Program-made: the position numbers and the translations under genes
Notes under the pieces: generated by a model
Told to the model about the DNA's origin: nothing
What the model saw: only the letters and a program-made list of their open reading frames with translations
Databases searched by the model: none
In this document: positions 33,263-45,192 of the stretch, piece by piece
How positions within the stretch are numbered: the stretch's first letter is position 1
Layout of the letters: every line of letters begins with the position of its first letter
Assembly: GCA_001599755.1 (NCBI GenBank)
Contig: BCHX01000006.1
Span: 2,033,336-2,097,335, forward strand
Length of the DNA stretch: 64,000 bases
Source of the DNA: Gliomastix tumulicola
Lineage: Eukaryota > Ascomycota > Sordariomycetes > Hypocreales > Bionectriaceae
Direction of reading: 5' to 3'

Positions 33263-35177
33263 CGGCTGCAGACAACCGACTTCAGTGACATCCAACATGA
33301 CGAGCGAGCGAGCGAGATTGCAAACTCGTTAGACGGTCGGGATCAGGCGCAGCCAAGGCAACGGATTGCGTTCGTGGTGGATAGACAGGCAGGTGCTAAC
33401 GCCTCTGCTGGCTCTAGCAACGCATGTATGGACACGCACACCCGTCGACATCCTATTCAGGAGGAGGACACCCTTCAGGCCCGATGGGGGCCAAAGGTGG
33501 GAATGGGAGAGACGGCCGCTGCCTCGCTTAGCATCGTGATTGGTGTCGAAACCAGTCACCGTCGGTCGTTGACAAGCCGGTTGCTTTAATTAGCAGTCGG
33601 CCGAGAACATGGCTTGCTAGCCGTCCATCGTTGGCTGTCTGCTGGCTTCGCTGACGACATCCGCCAGAACTGACAGGAGCTGGTATGTCACGGTTTATCC
33701 GCTTTAGAATTAGCGACCCCCATTCTGCACCGAGGGGGAAAGTGCCCAGTCGCTGCAAGATGATCTGCTTGCGTTAGGCTGCTTCATGTCAAGCCACCAT
33801 GCGCCATCAGCCCACGAGTACCGGAGACAGCTCACCGCTCGCGGACTTCGGAGGAGGAGGGGGGGAAGAGGCCTCGCAGCCCATCTCGCTTTTCTCGGTT
33901 ATCGAGGTTCCCCTCGTCAGCTCGCTCCTGCTGCCAATGAAAGTGCGTGCTTGCTTGACCTGAGGGACGCCATGTCAGCCCTACCAGCTGACTGGCATGC
34001 TTTGACAGCTCCCATGCAGCCGACTCACACTTTAGAGTGGTCGAGCCGAGCCTTGTGTGCCTCCGAACAACGTGGAAGTAGTTTTGCCCCTCAACCCACC
34101 CCTTACACAGACCTTCCTGAAAACACCAACCCTAGTCGCCTTACCGTCGCTCCCGTGATCCATATTTCCATGCCTGCCACGAGTTGGTTCATGTGGTTGC
34201 ACGAGTGGCTAAAAGAACCTGGGTCAGGAAGCTGGAGCCATAACGTTGACTGACGGACAAAGCAGCCCCAAGGTCTTGGTAGATGCAGTGCAACATTTGC
34301 TGTGAATCACGCTGCAGCTGGACTTCTAAATATATCTCCTAGGAATATCAGGGATCCAGTCTTGCACCAATCCTACATTTTCTTTTTTCGTCCAGGAAAA
34401 CGGACACAACGGAAGGAAGGACTGGGGGATCGATTGATCCGATCTGGACTTGTCACGCGGCCACCCGTCTGCTTCAAAAGCTGGGATGAACGGTGAACTC
34501 CTGACTGGTAATATATACCCTCGAACGAAGGCCCGTTCTCAATGACGTACTACGAATCGGGGCGACGGTTGTCTGGATCCGGGGCTGGAGGATGTCCCGC
34601 AATCACACAACGTGGCGGTCGGATCCGGAAGCGCATTCTCCTGCCTGCTTTGGGAGTCACACGATGCAGGCTCGAGGTAAAGTCCTAGGGGGTGTTACGC
34701 GAGGCCTGGTTTATTTCTCCAAGCGAGCACCCGGATAGCGAATCTTGATGATTGGTGTCAGGGGGGGACTTTGGTCTCATGGTCTACAGTATCTTGGTAA
34801 CCTCGTTTATCCCCGTTGGTGTGCCAAGGCCATTTGCGAGTAACAGAAAAGGGAGTAATAGAACTGGATATCTAGGAGCAAATATACACAAGAAAGCTTA
34901 CAGAAAGAAGGGATGTTAGTTGCAAGTGATCAACAACCTGCTGGCCGGCCAGGAACGGAGTCCATGGTAGTCTCATCTTGCCACTGGTTCTATCCCCTGC
35001 TCACCAATGGCAGCATATCCTAGACGTGGCTCTCATGGAGCCGTGCATGGGGATCCTCGTCCCTCAGCCACATACCTCATCGACGACGGTTCTATCCTAG
35101 GCCTCTCATGACTTCAGTCGTGCTGCCACATCTAGTGGGAAAAAATCCAAGATGGCAGCCGAGCTGTCTGTCACCAC

Positions 35178-36364
35178 TTAGTCGCCGCCAACGAAGCCAA
35201 GGCCAATGCCCGAGAAGACGACGGCCGACACCCAGACCGCGGCGTACGCAGCCGCGCCCGTCGCGGTAATACCGTGAATGGTCATGGTGCACGCCAAGAC
35301 CGTGTTGACGGCCGTCACAAAGGCCGCGATCGTGGTGCGGCGCACACCGACCTTGGTCTTGGCCGTGTACCCGAAGAGATTCCACTGCACCGTCTCGCCG
35401 AGGCTCGCCGCGGCCGGGTCGAACTGCCCAATGGCCTCGTCCTCCTTGGCCTTGCCGGTCGTCACAAAGGGCGCGAAGATGAAGTTGGACGCGGCGAGGC
35501 CGAAGAGCAGCGTGACGGGGAGGGCGGCGGCGTAGGAGGCCTCGTACGCGGGCTCGAGGGAGGGGAGGGAGGCGAAGTTGAGGACGAGGATGCGCGGGAG
35601 GACGAAGCGGAGGGAGAGGACGAGGATGACGGTGTAGATGGCGCCGGAGAGGGCGGTGGTGTAGAGCTGCATGCCGAGATCGGCGAGGTCGCGGTTCGGC
35701 AGGCGGGATGAGGCGCGGTGGACGGCGGAGAGCGGGCGGAGGAGGAGGAACGGGACGGCGGCCGAGGCGATGTCGATGACGAGGGCGGAGACGGCGGTCG
35801 CTGGCTTGAGGTTGTAGAACGCCGTGAGGAGGTAGAGCTACGGTTCGTCCGATGTCAGCATGCTGTCAACACATATATACATGCGTCGCACAAGCGGTTG
35901 GATCTTACCGAAGGACCGTGGGACAGGACGCCGAGCGCGGCAAGATCGATGCTATCCAACTCGCCGTACCAGCCCAGCGCCAGCTCAAACCTACAACGCA
36001 GTCAGCACACCACGTTCTCCCTCTCTCCCTCCCTCCCTCTCGCATGCGTAACGCCCAAAACTCACAGTCTCCAGCCAGCCAAAACGCCAACCTCTTCCCA
36101 GGTATCCTGGCTCCTGCTCACGGCAGCAAGATCCCCCTTGCTGACCTCCCCGAGCAGATTGTACCCGATGCTCGCCATGGCAAAGCTCAGCGTCACGGCG
36201 AGCGGGAACTGCGCAAACGGCGGCAGCTTCGAGGCGACGGCCTTTGGCGCCGCAGTATCGGCAACCCCAGCATCCTCCGACGCAGACGCAGGGACAATGG
36301 CGGTGGCGGGCGTGCTGTCGGATGCCTCGGCCTCAGCCTTGACTGCGCGTCGCGATGTTGGCAT
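35178..36364 (-). CDS. multi-pass membrane protein of unknown function
   Basis: Three exons on the minus strand: 36364-36066, 35990-35909 and 35837-35178; 346 aa, donors GTGAGT and GTAAGA, acceptors TAG and TAG, frame kept. I do not recognise the family. Seen: a short Ala/Ser-rich, charged N-terminus (about residues 1-45), then several hydrophobic segments. These include FPLAVTLSFAMASIGYNLLG, LYLLTAFYNL, AVSALVIDIASAAVPFLLL, TTALSGAIYTVILVLSLRFV, ALPVTLLFGLAASNFIFAPF and a C-terminal pair near VTAVNTVLACTMT and AAVWVSAVVFSGIGLGF. I estimate six to eight transmembrane helices. A conserved-looking loop, FELALGWYGELDSIDLAALG, is carried by the small second exon. No transporter signature or signal peptide is evident. 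Confidence 0.8.
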
Positions 36365-37542
36365 GATGATGTCGTGGGTAGGATGGGGATACGGACGCGG
36401 CGGACGTGCGGTAGAACCAGATATTCTGTGCCGGGAAGGAAAATAAAGCTGAAGCTGCCCCCGATTGTATAAAACTGAGAGTACGCGATCGCTCGTGGGA
36501 GGATGTTTGGCGACGCCTGAGAAAACGAGCGACGATATCAAAGGCGAAGTTGGGACAAAAAAGAAGGCTGCCTAACCCCCCCTCTGACGACAAAATGCGG
36601 GCGGGACAAACAAACCTCGATTGATCGCCGCCAATCGCGGGTGGGGCCATCTGGCGGCTCCATCACTGGGGAAACAAGAAATCATTGGTGAGGAGATCAC
36701 CAGCCTCCCGTCGTCCAGCCTCCTGTTTTTATTCACAGCCTGTATAAAATGTGATCACTGTCCTCTTCAGAATGCCAATCACAACTCAAACTGTACATCT
36801 GACTGATCTCCCCGCATGAAGTTTGATCTTGCTGGGGGGGAGGCATCGCGTGCACACAGCTCTTCCCAACAGAATGTATCGTGGTCTGACTCACGACGGA
36901 ACCGCAAGCTTTTGCATAAGAGATGACTGCTTCCGCTCTTGTACTTGCCTGTCTATTCAGATCCATGCTCACCTTTACTCACATTTCAACTTGACTTGCA
37001 TCTCGTCTTTTTTCCGTCTGGCGCGTTATCCGGGGACGGAATCCCTGCACCGATGCCCAGACCAAGACTCACGATGACATCAACATCCCTGGACTGAACT
37101 GACCAGAAAGCCACTCAATTTGTCGAGGCCGCCCTTCGCACCTCGCTCACGTCGTTCCGCGCTGCTACACCATTCTTGATATTATTTATTGGTTGTTTGT
37201 TTGTTTGGTTTATTCGGGCGTTGAGCTCTGACGCACTTCCAGACCCTTGCTTTAACCTCGTGGAGACACTCTCGCGACTGACGTCGACTCTGCAAGAGTC
37301 AAGACTCTCATTGCAAAAGGCAACGCCGCCGGGCGCTCCACTCTTCGGTGCCAAAGGTCTGGCAGCGGAGCCGAACCACCTCATACAGTTCGTGAATATT
37401 CTGATACACAAAAGAGAAATGCCGGATCCTCCTCGCCCATGATTCAAAAAAGTTATAGATCCGGTTGTCGAGTCGGTGGAGATTCCTGACTCCGATATAT
37501 ATAGCTGCCATTGCGCCCAATCCTGCCACGAGCGCCATTATT
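36365..37542. other. intergenic region, membrane protein / C2H2 regulator
   Basis: 1.2 kb with the promoter of the membrane-protein gene and the 3' flank of the C2H2 gene. No gene is supported. Confidence 0.55.
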
Positions 37543-39215
37543 TCATTCCTCCATGCGCCCAAAAACGCCGTCGTCGTCGTCATCGCTCCGCGCGCGAGAG
37601 CGAGTGTCATAGTCGTCGTCGTCCATGATCGAATCCATTGGTCCGTCCGACTTGACATCCACGCTGTCGCGTCGGAACTCTCCGCGAGTGAAGCTCTCCG
37701 GCTGGCGGTGCGGGAAGCTGTTGATGAAGCTCGCGGGGGTAAGCGAGTTCGTCTGGCTAAGGTACTGAGATGGTACAGGGGGTACTGGCGGCGCGTCCGC
37801 GGGGAGCGTCACAGTGCCCGGGGTGCCACGGCTGCCATTGTTGCTGCCAAAGCTGCAGCTAAGCAATTCCACAGCAGCGGCAAGATCACGATCCTCTTGT
37901 CCGGTCGTGTTGATGCCCGACGATGTCGGACGATGATCACCACTCAGGTGGCGAGCGTGTCCAAATCCGTTGGACAGATGCGCACTGCCCTGGTCATTAT
38001 GTCCCATGAATGGCGCTGACTGGTAGCTTCGGGAAATTCCAGCACTGCTGCTGTGTCGCTTGCTCCGATAAGACAGCCCGTTCGCAAGGAGACCTTCGGA
38101 GGACGGCGGAGGGGTAGTATCGGCCGAGCTTTGGCGATCGCCAGGTTCCGAGTATCCAGATCCAGCGGGGGAAGCTGCCGACTCGGGGTCGCTCGGGAAG
38201 TCCCTGGTCGAGTCGGGCGGTGTCGCAACAGCACTGTCATTCTCCACGTCATTCATGGCCACGAGGACAGAGGCAGCCTCCAGCAGCTGAACTTGCTGGT
38301 GCTTCGAGATGAGCAGCTTCGAAGTGTAGGACCACTCGGGAGTATGTTCCCACCTGACGAATTTGTTAACAGATCTGAACATTCGCCAATCGTCCGGGCA
38401 GTGAATTCGGCGCTGGCCACACTCAGGCATCCAAAGGCAGAGCGTATCAGAGAAGGGGGAGGCACAGGAGAGACCCACAAGTGCTTCGTCAGGCAGCTGC
38501 TGTGCTTGTATCCCTTCCCGCATTGCTCGCATCGAAGCTCGACTCGGCTGCTCTTCTTGCCCTCCTTGGTCAGAGGCTGGCCGTCGCTCGCGCGCCTGAT
38601 CCGGCCCTTGGCAATCTTGTCGGCCACCTCGTCGCCAGACGTATCCTGGTTATCATCGATGGCACTGCTGCCGTTCTCCTGCTTGATTTCTGTCTTATTG
38701 GGGAAGCTCGGGGGCGGGGACGGAAGGCTGCCGACTAGGCCTGATCGAACGCTCATCGACTTGGAAACGGTGTGCCGTCGGGACGAGGGGCCAGTGATGG
38801 GCAAAGCGGAGGACCTCTCGCTGTCCCGAAGAACAGCAGCGAGGGCATTGACGTTGGCTGCCGGGTTGGTCACGGACTTCCGGCGGGTGACGCGGTGATT
38901 AGGGTTGAGGGAGCTGGTGAGCAGCGAGTGCGAGGAGTGAGAGTTGGCACGGGTATGGGTTTGTCTCGCAGGAAGGGTTGTCGTGGAGGAGCCAGAAAGC
39001 GATGGTCGGTGCGTCAATGGTCTCGAGGACTGCTGCATTTCCTTGGACTTGTCAGCATTGGCCACGAGCACCGTTTGGAGAGAGGGGTTCGGAGGGCGGC
39101 GAGGCGACCGGAAGCAGCGCGTTTGAGTCGTCAACGAAGCCACGCCGCCGTGCTCCAGCCAGCCAGCCAGCCGCCATCTACACAGTGAGGGAGCCCATAC
39201 CCGAGAAGACGCCAT
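37543..39215 (-). CDS. single C2H2-zinc-finger regulator
   Basis: Exons on the minus strand 39215-38479 and 38353-37543 give 515 aa; the intron (GTGGGT donor, CGTCAG acceptor) interrupts the finger. The finger is C-x2-C-x12-H-x3-H (Cys229, Cys232, His245, His249; begins CEQCGKGYKH). It is followed by a conserved-looking stretch TPEWSYTSKLLISKHQQVQL. The rest is Ser/Pro-rich with a basic patch and an acidic C-terminus (MDDDDYDTRSRARSDDDDDG), typical of fungal regulators. The first 58 residues look unlike the rest. A second intron from GTATGG at 39200 to AAG at 39042 would keep frame and give 462 aa starting MASSREMQQ; an internal ATG at 39038 is a third option. DNA targets are unknown. Confidence 0.82.
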
Positions 39216-39618
39216 GGCGGATCGGCAAGATGACGGAAGTAGCTCAACGACAGACGCCTCTGTCTGTCGCGAGAGTCAGCACGATAGAGGCAGAAGTGTT
39301 GGTCGTGGTGTCAATGCCGCAGGGGAGACAAAAGCCGAGCCGGAAGAGCACAAGCAGAGGTATAATTGCTGAAAGATGGTTGAAGAAAAGAAGTTACAAA
39401 GAAGGATCACAGTTTACTAAGGTCAGGGACGAGAAATAATTATTTTGGTGCACGAGAGGAGGAGCAGTCGGAGAGCGAGCCAGCCCAGCCCAGCCAGTGC
39501 CCGTACCTCAAGGTGAGGTGTGTGTGTGTCTCACTGCGGGGGGGGGCGCGATTCTAGGAAAGTTGACTTTCCATTGCCTCCCTGCTCGGTTCATGCTTCG
39601 TGGGCACCTGGGCAAGTG

Positions 39619-39643
39619 GTACCTGTACCTGTACCTGTACCTG
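39619..39643. repeat. ACCTGT hexamer tandem repeat
   Basis: About four copies of a GTACCT unit in tandem. The same GGTACCT core appears singly throughout the intergenic DNA of this window. Confidence 0.85.
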
Positions 39644-41290
39644 CCCTGGGTCAGACCTTCCTTTGGCCGGGGGAGGGAGGGTGAGTGGATCACAGTTGAA
39701 GTACCTGCTACTAAGCGCATCCAGGGAAAGGCCGACCCTGGTTGGGCGGTGCAGGTGACCTGTGCCACTGATTGAGGAGGTGCGAGCCTGCTGTTTGCCT
39801 GCTGCGCGTGATGCCGCACACCCTCGTGTTGGGTTTGGGTTGGTTTGGGCAAGTACCCAGTACCTACTACTAGTACTAGTAGGCTTGTCCAGGCACACCC
39901 CAACCAAAATTGGGTCCTCCTTCAGCCTGGACTTGCGCTTGCACTTGTACTTGCCTGGTGATGGTGGTGTGGTTCAGGTGAGCACTGCACCGCCATCGAC
40001 CACCTTTTGTGCCTGCAGTTTCAAGCGCCGCGCACAACTTCCAGCCTGTCCACAGCACAGTCAGAGCGTACGCATCGTTAATAATATGCATGCTTCACAC
40101 ACACTCGCAGACGCCACTGCTCCTACTCTTCCCCGGCCTCCTTCGGGCTGATGCAATTCGAGCCCGTCCTTCCGGGACTGCCAAAACGGCGCTCTCTGTA
40201 CCACCACCTCCAGCATCCCTCATCCAGTACCTCCTGGCCGTTCTTCCCGGCACCGTGCTTCGACATAAACTTGTGCAATGCAGTTATTATGTCCCTACCA
40301 GCGGGGGAGGGGGGAGCGCAAGCTGCCAGAGGTGTGGGGAGAAGAAGAGTGGATTATTGGCTGCCCGCCTGACGCCAGATTGATCATCAGGCAGAATGTG
40401 AGCCTTTGCAACGAACAACCAGAGCTCAGCGCGACCAGGGAGGGTGTGTCGCTAGAGCATGACTCTACCTGAACCTCCTCAACCGGCCGGGCCAGACAGG
40501 ACGGTCATGCATCCATCCACTGGAATGCTCCTGGAACTCAATGCCATATGTCTAGCAGTGATTATTCCCAGCACCAAGGGAGAGCTGCGCCATCTGGTCA
40601 AAAATTGGCTTGAAACATTAAACAACAAATCATTGATGATATGTCTCCCAGGGGTTGGTTCCGGTTCCGGCTGAAGATTTCCCTGCTTGAGCTGGTGCGT
40701 GGTGGCGCATGATTGGGCGGGACACGAGACAACAGGGAGGGAGGAGAGAAGCCGACGCTGCAAGTTATGAACGGGTGCAAGGACGTAACAGACACTTGCA
40801 TCATCTTGAATTATTATCCCCGGGGTGCATATCTGACGAGCGAGCTTCCAAGTCATCACCAACAAGTCGGACTGTGGACCTGGGCCTTGCAGGGTTACTT
40901 CTAGTCGACGGGTCTCAAGCAACCACGTGTGTGAGTTGATGGACTCTCCAGGTCCATCCAGGGACGCCGCCAGAAGGGCCAGCGGCAACGACGGATACAC
41001 AAACAACGAAGAGATGGCGGCAGCCTGTGGGCTCGTCAAAAAGTAATGCACAAGAAAGTGGTATTCCTGTGTATCGGCCCCATCAGATATCAGGGCTTCT
41101 CGAAAGGACCAAACCAGCGGCATCCCGACGGACCATCAGCCAACCAGCACCGCTGGCCAACCAAGGCGCATGGTCCCCACGCCCACCCGCTGTGCCTGAT
41201 GCGCCGGTGGTGCTGATAGCTGTCGGGTACGATATGCTTTGCATCCCAATTCAACCACAAGGCCACCAATAGCATCACTATTCGACAGTG

Positions 41291-41310
41291 CCCTAAACCC
41301 CAACCCTAAC
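41291..41310. repeat. telomere-like interstitial sequence
   Basis: CCCTAA-ACCCCAA-CCCTAAC: two exact CCCTAA units around a degenerate one. It is too short to be a telomere, but matches the TTAGGG repeat used by filamentous ascomycetes. Confidence 0.5.
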
Positions 41311-44300
41311 TCAAAGCCCTCAGGCGAGGGGTGAGACCAAGAACTCTGGCATCGATGGGAGGATCAATAGTGCATGCATGATGAATTCATCATGATGTGA
41401 TGATGCCATTACCTCTGGAGTCTTGACGACCAGGGGGAGGTCACTGCAATGCGATTGCGAATTCTTATTCGGATGAAGCCGCCACCAACGGCCGGCGCAA
41501 ACCCTGTAAAAGCAAGCATTTCGTACCTGATACAGTCGCTATTCCGCCCGCGGCCAAGGGGCTGGATGTACGGCAACAATTAGGAGCCTGTTGCATACGA
41601 TTGAATGTGTGTCAAGCAAACCCCTCAGGCTGCACACCATCTTGCCCTCGTCTTCCACCAGTGGCAAATTTCCCATTCGACGATGGTCGTCTCTCACCAA
41701 TGAGATGAGGCGCGGCGATATGGTGGCTGATGCGAAGTTAACGTCGCTGGTCGCGTGGATGCATCAGGACCAAGTTGGAAGGGAGGTGTGTTCGCTAGAA
41801 CCCAACTGTGCCTCTGGTGGTTTCGGGGAGCGAAAGGTACTTGAGGTTGTGGGGGTGAGCGTATCAGTGATCCAGGTACAGGTACTTTACGACGCCCTAG
41901 GCCCATTCCTCACAACCATCAGCGATTCTTGCCGTGCCAATGTCCGTGGGCAGTCTCGGCCTCACACGATGCTCGCGGGGAGGGGCTCTGATCTTGTTGG
42001 ACGGCTCGTTCGAGGTTCTCGACAGTCAGCTCTCTTTTCTCTCCTTCCAAAGAATGTCTAGTCTTCTGTGGTCGAGACGGAGAGGCACAAAGGGGGACTG
42101 CTTACGAGAACAGACTCCCTCACTCAACCGAGGCCTCTTCAGTCAGCGCCTGCTGGAATAAGCGCGTCCTGCCTCGACTACTACTCCCAAGCAGCGCACG
42201 TACCAGCATCAGCACAATTACCTTTGGTCAAGCCCGGGACAATACGATCCGGGAACGAGGAGAATGGGCGATGCTAACACACAATGGTCATGTGATACTA
42301 CCTCAGGTTGCTGCACACAAATACCACCACTCCGTCGTATAAATTTGCCGCTGGTTTGGCGCGGACTGAGATGAGAGTTAGGCCGCCAGCAATGTTGCAA
42401 TCAAATCCCATCCGCGAATCATCGATCTGAGGGGTATCGGTGATTGTTTAGAGAGGCTAGCCCCCAGTTTGGCGTCGGAGGTCCAGAGATTGCCGCCGAC
42501 CGAATAAGCGGTCCTCCCCCATCCTCTTTATCTCGGGCTTGGCCCAGCAGAGGAGCTCTCCGGCCCTGCCTTGCTGCTGGAGAGATAGGAAGGAGGAGCC
42601 AGGGCCGCGTCTGACGGCGCGCGCGCAGTTGACGGTTCCCTTGTTCGCCCCTCATCGCGGGCAGGGGGCAAGGAAGCGTCGCGCGTGTCGATGCGTTATC
42701 TTGGGAGAAAAATAAATTGAACGAAAACCGGCAGAGGACGGACGTTCCTGACTATCACTCGTTCAAATGTCGATCCCCTCTCTAAAATCATGACTGTCCA
42801 GCAGGCAATGCGCCGATCAGCTTTGGGTCTCGCTGGCTCCATTGACACTCGAGTCTCAGGCGCCGATCCCAACTGTTTTCGGGGTACGGCAGGGGAATGT
42901 GACAGTTGGGAGAGAAAAGGATTGAGGGAGTGTACGGATATCGAGGGCCAAGTTGTGCACTAAAGACGACGGTGGGAAGGACGCTTGAAAGTCCAAGGTA
43001 CCGCTACCGTGCATAACTAGACGTTCTAACGGGGACCGACTCCCATGTTTCGCTTCTGCTTCCCCAGCTCTTCCAGCAAGGAAGAGGGGAGGGGAGGGGG
43101 TGTGACCCGTATCGGCAACTGAGTGGATGCACTGAGTGAGGAGACGAACAGTCAGTACCTTACATACGAGCATCTACGCTATGATTCCAGACGAAGCTCA
43201 ACCACCACGACTTCTGGCTGTGCCTCCGATAGGGCAGACGGCAATCTCTAAGACGACCTGGGAGTAGTAGGGAGCGATTCTCCGGCGAGTTTGAGCTGCG
43301 AGGCGCCGCTCGGCAGATGCAACAAACACACAATTCCCATGATCCCAGAAAGGGGATTCCCTAACCCAATCAATCGAGATCGACGACGAGTCATCGGCAC
43401 CTGAACCAAGGAGGGAGACATAAAACCAAAGCCACTGCATATTTTCGACATTGAGTCCATGGGATCCTAGCCCGGGTACTAGGATACTACTACTAGTGAG
43501 AGACGTGTCAAGTCTCGCAGCCATCCGATGACGACGTATCAAAACAACCTAGACGATGGGCCGTGTCAGCGATCTCGATCTCGCACAATTATTTTTCGCT
43601 CGGCTTCGAATGTCGTGGAATTTTTTGGGTGAGGAAAAAATTTCTCGTCCCCCTCTCATCTACTTCCGTTGGGGCACCTGATGCACGATATCGTCATCGT
43701 AATCAGCTTCCTTGCTTGCTGCTGCGCCTTGACTTTCCCGATGGAAACCACTGCGTTCTTTGGTCTTGATCGGACGATACTGGTATTCTGTGCCGTTTCT
43801 CGATGGCGGCTCCTAGCTTCGGCATGAACTTTTTTTTTTTTTACTATCCTTCTATTTTTTTGGTTCATACCCTCGCTCATCGACAGTCGATCGTCATGTG
43901 TTTAATATCTTTGATCGACGTGATGCGCAACAAAAAACTCCCTTCCCGCTGCATACGAGAACGAGTATCTCCCGACCGGGACATTACCTAATATCGCTGG
44001 GCGGGTTTATCAATCTCAGGTGATATAATAACGTGACATTGGAATGCTGCCGTCTGTCCTTCTCCGTGTATAAGGTAATGCACCTTTCGGCTACACACAG
44101 GGCTGTATTACTCCGAGCCAGGTCGTCCTTTTGCCGGGTACAGGTACCTTTGACTAGCCACTCTCCCATTCAGGATCGAGGGTTGAACTGTGGCTTGCTT
44201 GGCCGACCATTCGAGTGTCGTTAGCGGTCATTGGCACAGCCACATGAAAGAAAAGGACAAAAAAAAATGTCAGCAGCTGGTGCAAGCCACATGCACAGCA

Positions 44301-45192
44301 GCTGAGGAGATGTGTCTACTAACCCCGTTTCCCGGAAAACCCGAGTTCTGGATGAGATTCGTCGTAGTAGTTTATGTACGCGTTTTCTTTGAAATCCATC
44401 CCGTCGCTGCCAGTTGCTTCAAGCAGAACAGACCTGCTGGAGAGCATGGGAAATTGTGGATGTACCATTTTGCTGGCCGCACACCCCTCCTGGGTCCCAC
44501 TTCAAGTACCCTCTACAAAGGTCGTTTGGCACCGATGGCGCCGCCGCGATAGCTCGTCTTTGCTGCAAGACATGCCCTCTTCTAGCACCTTCTATTGGCC
44601 CAAGGGGACTTCTGGCCCTCCCTCCCCCCCCCTGGTTCCAGGGCCAATCTGCCATTGGCAGCCCACGGGGGGGTTTTGCTCACTGGCTTTCGTCGATTGG
44701 GAGTCTGGATGCAGACAGAGCTGACGGTGCTTCAAGGGGGCTGTCCGTGCCTCCTTTTTTTTTCTTTTTTTTTTTCGGCTTCTAGACTTTTGTGTGGCTT
44801 TCCAGTCCGGCACGAACCAGAACATGTCTGGACCATTGGCTGAGGGATTCGGAACCCTTGAATTCGCCAATCAGGCTCGGGTCCGACGCTGGTACGATGC
44901 GGCACGGCAAAGTGCCAATTAGAGCATGCAGGCGACTTTCGATATTCCCACGGGAGCCCGGGACCTAACCTAGACCTGGGAGCCGTTTTGGACGGTTTGT
45001 TGGACCGTCGCACAGAGCTTGATAAACAACACTGAACGCAGATGTGGCTTGAATTGGTATAAGCATAATTCGCTCGTCTGAACTGCTAGTCGATCCGCTT
45101 AGAGTACACTTGTTTTCTATAGGCGCTTGAATTGTTTGATGCAAACCCTCCATCCCTCCACTGCTTTTCTCTTCCAGCACATCCTCAGCCCA

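Larger units (their letters stand above)
31106..35177. other. gene-poor intergenic region, 4.1 kb
   Basis: No convincing gene. It holds a 47-base poly(G) run (31692-31738), an AGCG tandem near 33302, an imperfect inverted repeat (about 33145-33166 with 33240-33262) and AGGTACTAAGG-type motifs near 32757. The largest open frame (33786-34253, 155 codons) lacks domain features or plausible splicing. The right end is the 3' flank of the membrane-protein gene ending at 35178. Confidence 0.55.
39216..45192. other. gene-poor intergenic region, 6.0 kb
   Basis: The longest gene desert in the window. It holds an ACCTGT tandem (39619-39643), clustered TACCTACTACTAGTACTAG-like motifs near 39857-39880 and 43475-43498, a telomere-like CCCTAAACCCCAACCCTAAC at 41291-41310, and poly(T) runs near 43830 and 44757. 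The largest open frame (40479-41123, minus, 214 codons) has no recognisable domain and was not accepted. Confidence 0.55.

Noticed and set aside
33786..34253. 155-codon open frame on the plus strand
   Set aside because: Mixed low-information sequence with no domain or transmembrane pattern; length is within what GC-balanced intergenic DNA yields by chance.
40479..41123. 214-codon open frame on the minus strand in the large gene desert
   Set aside because: No recognisable domain, no good ATG context, no flanking splice sites that extend it, and composition like the surrounding non-coding DNA. Kept only as something transcript data could revive.
41591..42061. 156-codon open frame on the plus strand
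   Set aside because: No domain, poor composition, and no neighbouring exons.
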